Shown piece by piece: positions 42,618 through 50,075 of a stretch of DNA of 64,000 nucleotides (positions are counted from its first letter, which is position 1; every line of letters starts with the position of its first letter). Position numbers and translations under genes: made by a program. The notes beneath the pieces are model-generated. The model was not told the origin of the DNA, made no database searches, and saw only the letters and a program-made list of their open reading frames with translations. Location of the stretch: positions 1,302,001 to 1,366,000 of the forward strand of contig JAWKIQ010000001.1 of the NCBI GenBank assembly GCA_041394185.1, read 5' to 3'. The stretch is from Acidimicrobiales bacterium (lineage in GTDB: Bacteria > Actinomycetota > Acidimicrobiia > Acidimicrobiales > Poriferisodalaceae).

Positions 42618-43340
42618 CTACTGCAGAATCACGGGCCATCCGTAGGCTCTGGCTGCGCGTTCCAGACCCGAGTCCGGGCACACCGCCACCGCCGACCCCA
42701 CGGCCAACAGCAGCGCCAGGTCGGACGACGAATCGGCGTACGCCGTGCCCGAGCGCAGGTCGATATCGCCCACGGCCTCCGCCAGGCGTATCAACTTGCC
42801 CGGCCCATAGCAGAACGCGCCATCGAGTTCGCCGGTGTACCGCCCGTCGACAACCTGGGCCTGGGTGCCGACCGCGCGATGAGCACCGACCTCACGGGCC
42901 AGAGCCTCTACGAGCTCCTGCGGGGCAGCCGACAACAGAACCACAAAGTCGCCTCGGTCGAGGTGTTTGTCCAGCATCGCGCGCACCGAAGGCCTGGTCC
43001 GAGCCTCGAGGTCGGCGGCGACCTCCTCTGCCAGACGCCTCAGGTCGCGCGTTTCGAGCCCTGCAACGGTGCTGAGAGCCCTGCGGCGAACCCGCTCGAC
43101 CATCTGGTCGTTACTGCCGAACCGCCTGAAAAACAGCTCTCGGGCCGCGGCGCCGACCAAAGCCGACGGCTTCAGAATCTTGGCTCTCACCATCACTCGG
43201 GCAAGTGCAGCGGCACTCGAACCGCACAACAACGTGCGATCGACATCAAAGATCGCGACCTGACCATCGCCAGAGGCATCGAAACGATCGCCCAGGCTCA
43301 ACTGGGCCCGGCTGAGATCACGGCTGTAATCGGCGGTCAT
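42618..43340 (-). CDS. HAD-IB family phosphatase (SerB-like)
   Basis: The product is about 240 residues. HAD motif I is VAIFDVDRTLLCGSSA, motif II is FVVLLSAAPQELVEALA and motif III/IV is GTAYADSSSDLALLLAVGSA. The helical cap between motifs I and II is the IB type seen in phosphoserine- and related small-molecule phosphatases. Similar proteins are often linked to acyltransferases in actinobacterial lipid metabolism; the substrate is unknown. The ATG at 43340 is used; an in-frame start 27 nt upstream exists. Confidence 0.85.
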   Translation of the reverse strand: MTADYSRDLSRAQLSLGDRFDASGDGQVAIFDVDRTLLCGSSAAALARVMVRAKILKPSALVGAAARELFFRRFGSNDQMVERVRRRALSTVAGLETRDLRRLAEEVAADLEARTRPSVRAMLDKHLDRGDFVVLLSAAPQELVEALAREVGAHRAVGTQAQVVDGRYTGELDGAFCYGPGKLIRLAEAVGDIDLRSGTAYADSSSDLALLLAVGSAVAVCPDSGLERAARAYGWPVILQ

Positions 43341-43399
43341 ACCCGGGTCAACGCCAACCGCTACCAAGCCTTACAGCCCACGAACCAATCGCCAGCAAG

Positions 43400-43888
43400 C
43401 TAGCTCTTGGATTCGCGCGCTGCTTTGGACCGGGCCATCAGTGCCGCCAAACGATCGTTGCCACCGGCCGCTTCGGCGGCAGGCTCCTCGGCAGCTGCCG
43501 GTGCAGCGTCGCCGCCGTCCTTGCCGGCCCTGGCCTTCTTCGAACGCGCCATGAGGGCCGCCAGGCGGTCGTTGCCACCAGCGGCATCGTCGCCGCCAGC
43601 CGCTTTGGCCGCCGGGGCCGCAGCCTTCTTCGCCGCCGCCTCGGCCTCCTCGGCCCGGCGCTTTTCGCGGTCGACCTGGAACTGAGGCCAATCTGGCTCG
43701 CGAACCAGATCTGCGATGCCAACGGCTCCCAGCTCGGTGCCGTTGTCGAACACGACGCGGGTGCGGGGCCACGTGAGACCCACCGTTCGACCGGCAGTAC
43801 CAGGAGTGCCCTCGGGCGCGCCGGGCAGGTCGGTGGTGACGATGACGCGGGTTCCCCGCTTGATCTGAGTATTGGCAGCTGCGGACAT
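43400..43888 (-). CDS. Unknown protein: SH3-like N-domain plus duplicated GGNDRLAALMARSK motif
   Basis: The product is 162 residues. Residues about 8-70 (KRGTRVIVTTDLPGAPEGT, TRVVFDNGTELGAVG) look like a small SH3-like beta barrel. Next comes a charged Ala/Lys/Glu helix, then two copies of GGNDRLAALMARSK-x-AR separated by an Ala-rich spacer. The duplicated motif looks like a short docking helix. No known family is recognised. TAGCCT lies 8 nt upstream of the ATG and overlaps the -10 box of the divergent phosphoglycerate mutase gene. Confidence 0.72.
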   Translation of the reverse strand: MSAAANTQIKRGTRVIVTTDLPGAPEGTPGTAGRTVGLTWPRTRVVFDNGTELGAVGIADLVREPDWPQFQVDREKRRAEEAEAAAKKAAAPAAKAAGGDDAAGGNDRLAALMARSKKARAGKDGGDAAPAAAEEPAAEAAGGNDRLAALMARSKAARESKS

Positions 43889-43897
43889 GGAACACGA

Positions 43898-43906
43898 GGC
43901 TAGCGT
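43898..43906. promoter_or_regulatory. Overlapping divergent -10 boxes (TAGCCT / TAGCGT) sharing CTAG
   Basis: In AGGCTAGCGT the minus-strand TAGCCT (43898-43903) and the plus-strand TAGCGT (43901-43906) share the central bases. Each lies 8 nt from its start codon (43888 minus, 43915 plus), so RNA polymerase could engage only one direction at a time. Confidence 0.5.
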
Positions 43907-43914
43907 TTGTCGGC

Positions 43915-44589
43915 GTGCAGTTCGTTCTGGTCAGACACGCCCAGCCCGCTTGGGTCGATGGCGGCATCAACCGCGACGACCCCAGGCTCACCGATCTAGG
44001 GCGACGTCAGGCGCTGCTGACCGCAGCCTCACTGGCAGGAGAGACGTTCGACGAGGTATGGGTGTCGCCCGCCAGACGAGCCCGAGAGACCGCGGCACCG
44101 TTTCTGGAGCTCACCGGCATGCAGGCGGCGGTGCACGACTTCTTGCTCGAGATCCGCAACCCAGATTGGGAGGGCACCGATCACGACGCCCTCGAGATCT
44201 TCGCCGCCCACCGACGGCGCCACCCAGAGGACCAGTGGGAAGGTCTCGACGGTGGAGAGGCGGTTTCAGACTTCCGTGACCGCGTCCACACCGGCCTGAC
44301 CCACACGCTGGCCGCCATGGGCGTCGCACCCACGCCCGATCCGCTGCCGACCTGGCAGGTCGAGGAGCCGGGCAAACGCATCGTGGTCTTTGCCCATGCC
44401 GGCACGAACTCGATGGTGTTGTCGGCCCTGCTGGGCGTAGCCGCGGTGCCATGGGAGTGGGAACGCTTCGTTACCTGGCATGCCTCGATATCGACCGCGA
44501 CGGCCATAGACATGGGCGACGACTACGCCTTCAGTTTGGTGAGGCTCTCCGAAACGAGGCATCTTCCTCCTGAGCTAGTCACCAGGTAG
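43915..44589 (+). CDS. Histidine phosphatase superfamily (phosphoglycerate mutase-like)
   Basis: The product is 224 residues. The catalytic start is FVLVRHAQPAWVDGG (RHA instead of the common RHG), followed by DLGRRQA, VWVSPARRARETA and the second active-site His in VVFAHAGTNSMVLSALLG. The substrate of this branch is unknown. The GTG start at 43915 fits the -10 box TAGCGT 8 nt upstream. The LLM oxidoreductase gene follows after 9 bp with its own GGAG site, suggesting an operon. Confidence 0.87.
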   Translation: MQFVLVRHAQPAWVDGGINRDDPRLTDLGRRQALLTAASLAGETFDEVWVSPARRARETAAPFLELTGMQAAVHDFLLEIRNPDWEGTDHDALEIFAAHRRRHPEDQWEGLDGGEAVSDFRDRVHTGLTHTLAAMGVAPTPDPLPTWQVEEPGKRIVVFAHAGTNSMVLSALLGVAAVPWEWERFVTWHASISTATAIDMGDDYAFSLVRLSETRHLPPELVTR

Positions 44590-44598
44590 GAGATCTCG

Positions 44599-45510
44599 AT
44601 GACCAACCGAATGCCCGCAATCTCGCTGGCCGCAGTAGCAGGGCGGCGTGCGGCCACCATCGAAGCGGCGGCCGAAGCCGAGCGCTTGGGCTTCAGCGGC
44701 ATCTATGGGCCGTCGATGGGCGACTGCGTCGCGCTGTGCCAGGCGATCGCCATGGCCACAAACGAAATCTCCTTCGGCACCACCATTCACCCGATCTATC
44801 TGCGTCACCCCTCCGACCTGGCTTCGACCGCCGCCTTCATCCACGAGATCGGCGAGGGCCGCTTCAAGCTCGGCATCGGCGTTACCCACGGCCCGGTACA
44901 CGACCGCCTGGGCGTCACACCGGGCAAGCCACTGTCGGACACCCGCGACTACGTCGCCGCCATGCGAAAGACCACCGCCTACGGCGACCTGCCGCCAATC
45001 GTGCTGGCAACCCTTCGCAACAAGATGCTCGACCTCGCAGTCGAGATCGGCGACGGCGCAGTCTGGGCCAACGCCAGCCTCAACCACTTCCCCACCTCGG
45101 TCGAACGCATCGGCGAAGACCGCCTGGCCGACGGCTTCTTCGTCGCGAACATGATTCCCACCGTCATAGACCCCGACCGCGAGGCTGGGGCGGCACGCAA
45201 CCGGGCAACGCTGCAGGGTTATGTGCGCCTCCCGAACTATCGCAACTACTGGCGCGAGGCCGGATACGGCGACGAGATGGACGCCATAGAGACGGCGCTG
45301 GCCGCCCGCGACGACGAGGCCGTAACCGCAGCCATGTCCGATGCCTGGCTTTCGAGCGCCACGCTCTACGGATCTGCTCAACAGGTCCGCGATGGCGTCG
45401 AAGCGTGGTTCGATGCAGGGTGCTCGACCCCGATCCTGGTGCCGTCCAGCACCGGCGGAGGGCAGATGAAGGCAATCGCCGAAATGTTCGCTTGCTTCGG
45501 CGACGGCTGA
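44599..45510 (+). CDS. LLM-class (F420-dependent-type) oxidoreductase
   Basis: The product is 303 residues. Luciferase-like TIM-barrel features: GFSGIYGPSMGD, EISFGTTIHPIYLRHPSDLA, GEGRFKLGIGVTHGPVHDRL and a C-terminal GSAQQVRDGVEAWFDAGCST. In actinobacteria this class mostly uses coenzyme F420 rather than FMN; cofactor choice cannot be read directly here. The gene has an AGGAG site and follows the phosphatase gene in a likely operon. The P450 gene lies downstream after a tandem palindromic repeat. Confidence 0.87.
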   Translation: MTNRMPAISLAAVAGRRAATIEAAAEAERLGFSGIYGPSMGDCVALCQAIAMATNEISFGTTIHPIYLRHPSDLASTAAFIHEIGEGRFKLGIGVTHGPVHDRLGVTPGKPLSDTRDYVAAMRKTTAYGDLPPIVLATLRNKMLDLAVEIGDGAVWANASLNHFPTSVERIGEDRLADGFFVANMIPTVIDPDREAGAARNRATLQGYVRLPNYRNYWREAGYGDEMDAIETALAARDDEAVTAAMSDAWLSSATLYGSAQQVRDGVEAWFDAGCSTPILVPSSTGGGQMKAIAEMFACFGDG

Positions 45511-45537
45511 AGAACCGCCCGACGTCGGCCGGTCGGT

Positions 45538-45593
45538 AGTCTCGTTCGAGACGATCAGAGTCACCAGTCTCGTTCGAGACGATCAGAGTCAAC
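45538..45593. repeat. Two-copy 28-bp tandem repeat with GTCTCG-TT-CGAGAC palindromes, upstream of P450
   Basis: Copies at 45538-45565 and 45566-45593 differ at one base. Each has a palindrome GTCTCGTTCGAGAC with 6-bp arms and a 2-bp spacer. The second copy ends directly at the ATG of the P450 gene. Paired palindromes at a promoter look like TetR-type operators. Confidence 0.8.
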
Positions 45594-46802
45594 ATGGCAA
45601 CCCCCGTCCACGAACTGGACCTGGCGTTCATCGATCTCGAGTCGCCCGGCGACCGCGACGAACTGCGTGCCGAGGTAGAGGCAGCGCGGTCCAAGCACTG
45701 GCTCGCCAAGGTTCCGATGGGATACATGGTGGTGCAGCACGAGTACGTCACCAAGGTTCTGCGCGAGCGTCGGTTCCACCAACTGTCGAGGCTGCTGGCC
45801 GAGATCAGGGGCCTCGACCCGAAGCTGATCCGCAACGAACGCACGTCGATCCTGTCGGCAGAAGGCGACGAACACCAGCGCCTGAGGCGACTGGTGAGCC
45901 CGGCGTTCACCCCCAAAGCCGCCGAACGGTTCCGGCCGTTCATGGCCCAGACCATCGAAGAACTGATCGACGCAGTGGTCGACCAGGGCCGCTGCGAGGC
46001 CGTGGCCGACATCTGCGAGCCCTATCCCATACCCATCATCTGCGCCCTCCTGGGCGCTCCTCGCGAAGACTGGCGTGATTTCTCCATCTGGGCCACCGAT
46101 GTGTTGTCGATCTTCGACACCGACGCGAACGACAAGGCCGACCGCATCGTCGCCGCCCGCGACGCGCTCGACGCCTACGTCATCGACCTGATCGCCAAGC
46201 GGCGAGGCGACCAGCGCGACGACCTGCTGACCGATCTGATTGCAGCCGAGGAAGACGGTGACCGCCTCAGCGAGACCGAACTGATCACCATGGTCGAGGC
46301 CGTGCTGGTGGCCGGTGTCGACACCACCCGCAACCAGCTGGCATGTGCTCTGGCCCGCTTCGCCGAGTATCCCGATCAGTGGAAGGCCCTGGCCGACAAC
46401 CCCGACCTGGTTCCCAACGCCGTAGAGGAGGTCATGCGCGACCTCGGGGCGGTTCGCGGAACCGGCAGGTACGCGTCCGAAGACATCGAACTGGAAGATG
46501 TGGCCTTCCCGCAGGGGACCATCCTGTTCCCCAGCTTCGTCGCGGCCAACACCGACCCGGCCGTATTCGAAGACCCGTACGCCTTCGACACCACACGCCC
46601 CCTGGCCGGGCCTCAAATGACCTTCGGAAGCGGCATACACCACTGCCTGGGGGCATCGCTGGCCCGCGCCGAGCTTCAGGAGGCTCTGCCCATCCTGGCC
46701 AGGCGCCTACCCAACCTGCGCCTCGACGGCCCTGTCGAGTGGAAGCCGCCCACCACGGCTATCTGGGGACCTTCCCGACTGCCGATCGCCTGGGGTCAGT
46801 AG
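45594..46802 (+). CDS. Cytochrome P450
   Basis: The product is 402 residues, the usual bacterial class I length. The I-helix motif is AGVDTTRNQ, the K-helix ExxR lies in AVEEVMRDLG and the heme-Cys loop is FGSGIHHCLGASLARAEL. There is no fused reductase, so it depends on separate ferredoxin partners. The neighbours (LLM oxidoreductase, TesB, MaoC, crotonases) suggest lipid or xenobiotic oxidation, but the substrate is open. A tandem operator-like repeat abuts the start codon. The 3' end overlaps the hemolysin III gene by 7 bp. Confidence 0.92.
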   Translation: MATPVHELDLAFIDLESPGDRDELRAEVEAARSKHWLAKVPMGYMVVQHEYVTKVLRERRFHQLSRLLAEIRGLDPKLIRNERTSILSAEGDEHQRLRRLVSPAFTPKAAERFRPFMAQTIEELIDAVVDQGRCEAVADICEPYPIPIICALLGAPREDWRDFSIWATDVLSIFDTDANDKADRIVAARDALDAYVIDLIAKRRGDQRDDLLTDLIAAEEDGDRLSETELITMVEAVLVAGVDTTRNQLACALARFAEYPDQWKALADNPDLVPNAVEEVMRDLGAVRGTGRYASEDIELEDVAFPQGTILFPSFVAANTDPAVFEDPYAFDTTRPLAGPQMTFGSGIHHCLGASLARAELQEALPILARRLPNLRLDGPVEWKPPTTAIWGPSRLPIAWGQ

Positions 46803-47431
46803 ACGTAGAGGGCGATGCCCGCGTAGTGCATCGAGGCGGCCACCATCACGATCACGTGCCACACCTCGTGATAGCCGAATACCCTCGGCCACGGATCGGG
46901 GCGTCGCACCGCCAACAGAATCGCCCCGACGGTGAACAAGGCCCCGCCCGCCAGCAACAGGACCGTGAACGTCGGCGAGATCTCGCGCCAGATCGCCGGC
47001 ATCGACAAAGCCGCCACACACCCCAAGACGATGTAGGTGGTGGTGATCGTCCCATAGGGCGGCTCCCACGGGATCCACAGCCCTGCTATCAGCACCAGAG
47101 CCAGGGCCCACACCACGACCAGAAGCCACGTGGCCCAGGGTCCGTCCAAGCCCACCACGGCAATCGGGGTGAACGTGCCCGCAATCATCAGATAGATCGC
47201 GGTCTTGTCGACCTGCATCATCTTGGGCGCCATCCGAGGTGACCAGTTGATGCGGTGGTACAAGGCGCTGGCACCAAACATCGCGGCCACACAAGCCGCA
47301 TAGACCACCGCAGACGGCCAACTATTGGAAGCGGGCCCCACCACCAGCAACGCGCCCGCCGCGATCGAAACGAAGAACGACCATTTGTGGAACACCCCCC
47401 GCAACCGGGGTTTGTTGCCGCCCGCAAACAC
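46796..47431 (-). CDS. Hemolysin III / PAQR-family membrane protein
   Basis: The product is about 211 residues with seven hydrophobic segments. PAQR signature residues are present: FGASALYHRINW, DKTAIYLMIAGTFTP and the C-terminal FGYHEVWHVIVMVAASMHY, supplying the Ser, His and Asp zinc ligands. Bacterial members affect membrane properties; a direct hemolysin role is doubtful. The GTG at 47431 gives the usual length. The frame is open upstream through a repeat tract and from ATG 47563 would add a repeated SAIRP-[AT]-RRDK N-terminus, which I consider unlikely. Confidence 0.82.
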   Translation of the reverse strand: MFAGGNKPRLRGVFHKWSFFVSIAAGALLVVGPASNSWPSAVVYAACVAAMFGASALYHRINWSPRMAPKMMQVDKTAIYLMIAGTFTPIAVVGLDGPWATWLLVVVWALALVLIAGLWIPWEPPYGTITTTYIVLGCVAALSMPAIWREISPTFTVLLLAGGALFTVGAILLAVRRPDPWPRVFGYHEVWHVIVMVAASMHYAGIALYVY

Positions 47432-47455
47432 GTCGACCGACGTGTGCTGACCCGT

Positions 47456-47561
47456 CGGCCTAATCGCCGACTTGTCCCGACGTGTCGGCCTAATCGCCGA
47501 CTTGTCCCGACGTGCCGGCCTAATCGCCGACTTGTCCCGACGTGCCGGCCTAATCGCCGAC
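47456..47561. repeat. 30-bp tandem repeat, three full copies plus a partial one
   Basis: Copies start at 47456, 47486, 47516 and (16 bp only) 47546 with one or two differences. Each contains an inverted repeat GTCGGC / GCCGAC around CTAATC (one mismatch in some copies). The rightmost copy overlaps the TesB stop codon; the tract fills the TesB / hemolysin III gap. Confidence 0.85.
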
Positions 47562-48374
47562 ATAGCGCATGAGCACTTCTTGAGCGATGGTCGCCACATG
47601 GGTGCCATCGGACGAGAACAGGTTGCCGATGGCGAGCCCCCGACCACCGACCAAGCCGTGCGACTCGAATTCATACAAGTGGAACTCGTCGGCACGCGCC
47701 GGCCGATGAAACCACATCGCATGATCGAGGCTGGCGCCTATGAAGCGCTCGTCGTGCCTCTTCGAACGGTCGCGTTCGACCGGGTGAGACGAGTTGATCG
47801 ACCCGAACTGCACCGTGTCGGACGTGAATGCCAGGCCACAGGTATGAAGCCCCGGATCGTCGCCCATCGGCGTGGTTATGCGGATCCAGCCAGACGACCG
47901 GCCGGCGCCATGGGGATACTGGTGATAGCGCCTCTCGAGCATGAACCCCCAGCCCTCGTCGTCGCCCAGGCCCTCGGGGCCCTCCAGGTCTGGCATGGAT
48001 CGGGTCTGGCTGTCGGCCTGCTGCTCGGCGACCTGAAACGAGCACGAGATGTTCAAAATCGCACCGCCGCTTTGACGTGCCACCACCCTGCGGGTCACGA
48101 ACGACCTGCCGTTGCGTATTCGGTCGACCTCGAATCGCACCGGCTCGTCCGACGTGCCACCCCTGATGAAATAGGCGTGCAACGAATGCGGCGCGTACCT
48201 GGGCTCGACGGTGTACATGGCCGCCCGCAGCGCCTGGGCCACCACCTGGCCGCCATACAACCGACCCCACGGATATACGGGGCTGATACCGACGAACACG
48301 TCGGGACCGTGCGGTTCCAGATCCATGAGCGTCGCAAAGTCGCGGGCGGCTTCGTGGTAAGCGGCATCGGTCAC
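47550..48374 (-). CDS. Acyl-CoA thioesterase II (TesB-like)
   Basis: The product is about 274 residues, a double-hotdog thioesterase. Motifs: YGGQVVAQALRAAMYTV, SLHAYFIRGGTSDEPVRFEV and, in the second half, ASLDHAMWFHRPARADEFHL with the catalytic Asp/His region. It hydrolyses acyl-CoA to free acid and CoA. The frame is open far upstream antisense to the malic enzyme gene, which is spurious. GTG 48374 lies 8 nt behind TAGCGT and is the chosen start. Its stop codon lies in a repeated hairpin. Confidence 0.87.
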   Translation of the reverse strand: MTDAAYHEAARDFATLMDLEPHGPDVFVGISPVYPWGRLYGGQVVAQALRAAMYTVEPRYAPHSLHAYFIRGGTSDEPVRFEVDRIRNGRSFVTRRVVARQSGGAILNISCSFQVAEQQADSQTRSMPDLEGPEGLGDDEGWGFMLERRYHQYPHGAGRSSGWIRITTPMGDDPGLHTCGLAFTSDTVQFGSINSSHPVERDRSKRHDERFIGASLDHAMWFHRPARADEFHLYEFESHGLVGGRGLAIGNLFSSDGTHVATIAQEVLMRYVGD

Positions 48375-48382
48375 GCCGAACG

Positions 48383-48392
48383 ACGCTAGCGT
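48383..48392. promoter_or_regulatory. Palindromic ACGCTAGCGT: overlapping divergent -10 boxes of TesB and malic enzyme genes
   Basis: The perfect palindrome reads TAGCGT on both strands (48383-48388 minus, 48387-48392 plus). It lies 8 nt from the TesB GTG (48374) and 9 nt from the malic enzyme ATG (48402), inside a 27-bp intergenic gap. Confidence 0.55.
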
Positions 48393-48401
48393 GTCGCAAC
48401 C

Positions 48402-50075
48402 ATGAGCCAACCACGCGTCGTAACCACGAAGCTCCGCGGCAGACGTCTCATCAAAGAGCCACTGCTCGCAAAGGGCACCGCATTCACCCCCGAAGAGCGC
48501 GAAGCGCTGCTGGTACAGGGCCACGTACCAGCCACCTACGAAACGCTCGACGATCACATCCGGCGAATCGACTACGAGTACGACCACATCGAGGGCGACG
48601 ACCTGGCCCGACACGTGTACCTGCGGGCCCTCCAGGACCGTAATGAGATCCTGTTCTACGCCTTCCTGCAGAGCCGCCTGAAGGAACTGATGCCAATCGT
48701 TTATACGCCCACGGTGGGGGCGGCATGCCAGCAGTTCTCGCGCCTCTACCGAGTACCCAGGGGCATGTACCTGTGCTACCGCGATCGCAACCGGATGCAC
48801 GAGCAGCTGGCGTCGATCGAGCGCGACATCGACGTCATCGTGGTGACCGACGGCGAGCGCATCCTCGGGCTGGGCGACCAGGGCGTCGGCGGCATGGGTA
48901 TACCCATCGGCAAGCTCGCCCTGTACACCGGTGTGGGCGGCATCCCGCCCGAGCGGACACTCTCGGTTCTGCTCGACGTGGGCACCAACAACCAGGAACT
49001 GCTCGACGACCCCCTGTATCTCGGATGGCGAGAGCGGCGCGTCACCGGCGACGACTACGAGAGCTACATCGAGACCTTCGTCGAGGCCGTCAAGCGCCGC
49101 TTCCCCAACGCCTTGTTGCAGTGGGAAGACTTCGCTCAGCACAACGCCAGCCCGATACTCGAGAAGTACCGCGACAAGCTGCTGACCTTCAACGACGACA
49201 TCCAGGGCACAGCAGCGGTGGCCTACGCTGCCATCAAGGGGGCCACCCGCGCTGCGGGGGTCGAGGTCTGCGACCAGCGCTACCTGATCGTCGGAGCCGG
49301 ATCGGCCGGTACGGGCATCGCTGCGATGTTGTCCGATGCCATGCGCCGCGACGGCATAGACAACCCGACCGCTCAGATCTTCTTGACCAACAGCAAGGGG
49401 CTGGTGCACGACAAGAGCGACCCACTGGCACCTCACCAGGTGCCGTTCGCCCACCCCTATGACGAGGTGGCCGACTGGGCCGACGACGATGGCCGCATCC
49501 CGCTGGAGAAGGTGTTCGCCGAGGTTCAACCCACCGTGCTGGTGGGTGTCAGCGGCCAGCCGGACATGTTCACCGAGGAGATGATCAGGGCCATGGCCAC
49601 GTGGACCGACCGGCCCATCATCCTTCCGTTGTCGAATCCCACCAGCAAGTCAGAGGCCAAGCCCGCAGACCTCGTCGAATGGACCGACGGACGGGCCCTG
49701 GTCGCCACCGGGTCGCCGTTCGATCCTGTGGTGCACGGCGGCGTCACCCATCACATCGCCCAGGCCAACAACGTCTATGTCTTCCCTGGTGTGGGCCTGG
49801 GTGCGGTGTCGATCGGCGCCAAGGCGATCACCGACGGCATGCTCATCGCCGCGGCCGACGCTGTAGCCGCCGCAGCACCCTCGCCCGAGGTTGCTGGGGC
49901 ACCCGTGCTGCCCGATATCCAACAGGTACCCAACGTCAGCCGCTCGATAGCGGCAGCCGTCGCCCGCCAGGCCGTCGCGGAAGGCGTGGCTCCGGCGTTC
50001 GACGCCACCGAGATAGACAACCGCATCGAGTCATACTGGTGGGAGCCGATCTACCCACAGATAATCGCCATATGA
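48402..50075 (+). CDS. maeA: NAD-dependent malic enzyme
   Basis: The product is 557 residues, the length of the large two-domain malic enzymes such as E. coli MaeA. It contains the substrate-domain motif LMPIVYTPTVGAACQQFSRL, the catalytic block VVTDGERILGLGDQGVGGMG, metal-binding LQWEDFAQHNASPIL and LTFNDDIQGTAAV, and the nucleotide motif IVGAGSAGTGIAAML. It decarboxylates malate to pyruvate with reduction of NAD(P). Divergent from TesB through a shared -10 palindrome and coupled by ATGA overlap to the HAD-IG nucleotidase gene. Confidence 0.92.
   Translation: MSQPRVVTTKLRGRRLIKEPLLAKGTAFTPEEREALLVQGHVPATYETLDDHIRRIDYEYDHIEGDDLARHVYLRALQDRNEILFYAFLQSRLKELMPIVYTPTVGAACQQFSRLYRVPRGMYLCYRDRNRMHEQLASIERDIDVIVVTDGERILGLGDQGVGGMGIPIGKLALYTGVGGIPPERTLSVLLDVGTNNQELLDDPLYLGWRERRVTGDDYESYIETFVEAVKRRFPNALLQWEDFAQHNASPILEKYRDKLLTFNDDIQGTAAVAYAAIKGATRAAGVEVCDQRYLIVGAGSAGTGIAAMLSDAMRRDGIDNPTAQIFLTNSKGLVHDKSDPLAPHQVPFAHPYDEVADWADDDGRIPLEKVFAEVQPTVLVGVSGQPDMFTEEMIRAMATWTDRPIILPLSNPTSKSEAKPADLVEWTDGRALVATGSPFDPVVHGGVTHHIAQANNVYVFPGVGLGAVSIGAKAITDGMLIAAADAVAAAAPSPEVAGAPVLPDIQQVPNVSRSIAAAVARQAVAEGVAPAFDATEIDNRIESYWWEPIYPQIIAI

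Noticed and set aside
45538..45593. Possible attachment site (28-bp direct repeat)
   Set aside because: The copies abut each other, and there is no integrase, tRNA or foreign segment between them.
47456..47561. Possible CRISPR array (30-bp repeats)
   Set aside because: The copies are directly adjacent with no spacers, and no cas genes are seen.
46796..47722. Longer hemolysin III start upstream of the repeat tract
   Set aside because: The family needs only about 210 residues; the extension consists of repeat-encoded SAIRP units and TesB antisense-frame sequence.
47550..49529. A 659-codon frame extending TesB through the malic enzyme region
   Set aside because: Hotdog homology begins near 48374, and the extension is antisense to a clear malic enzyme gene.
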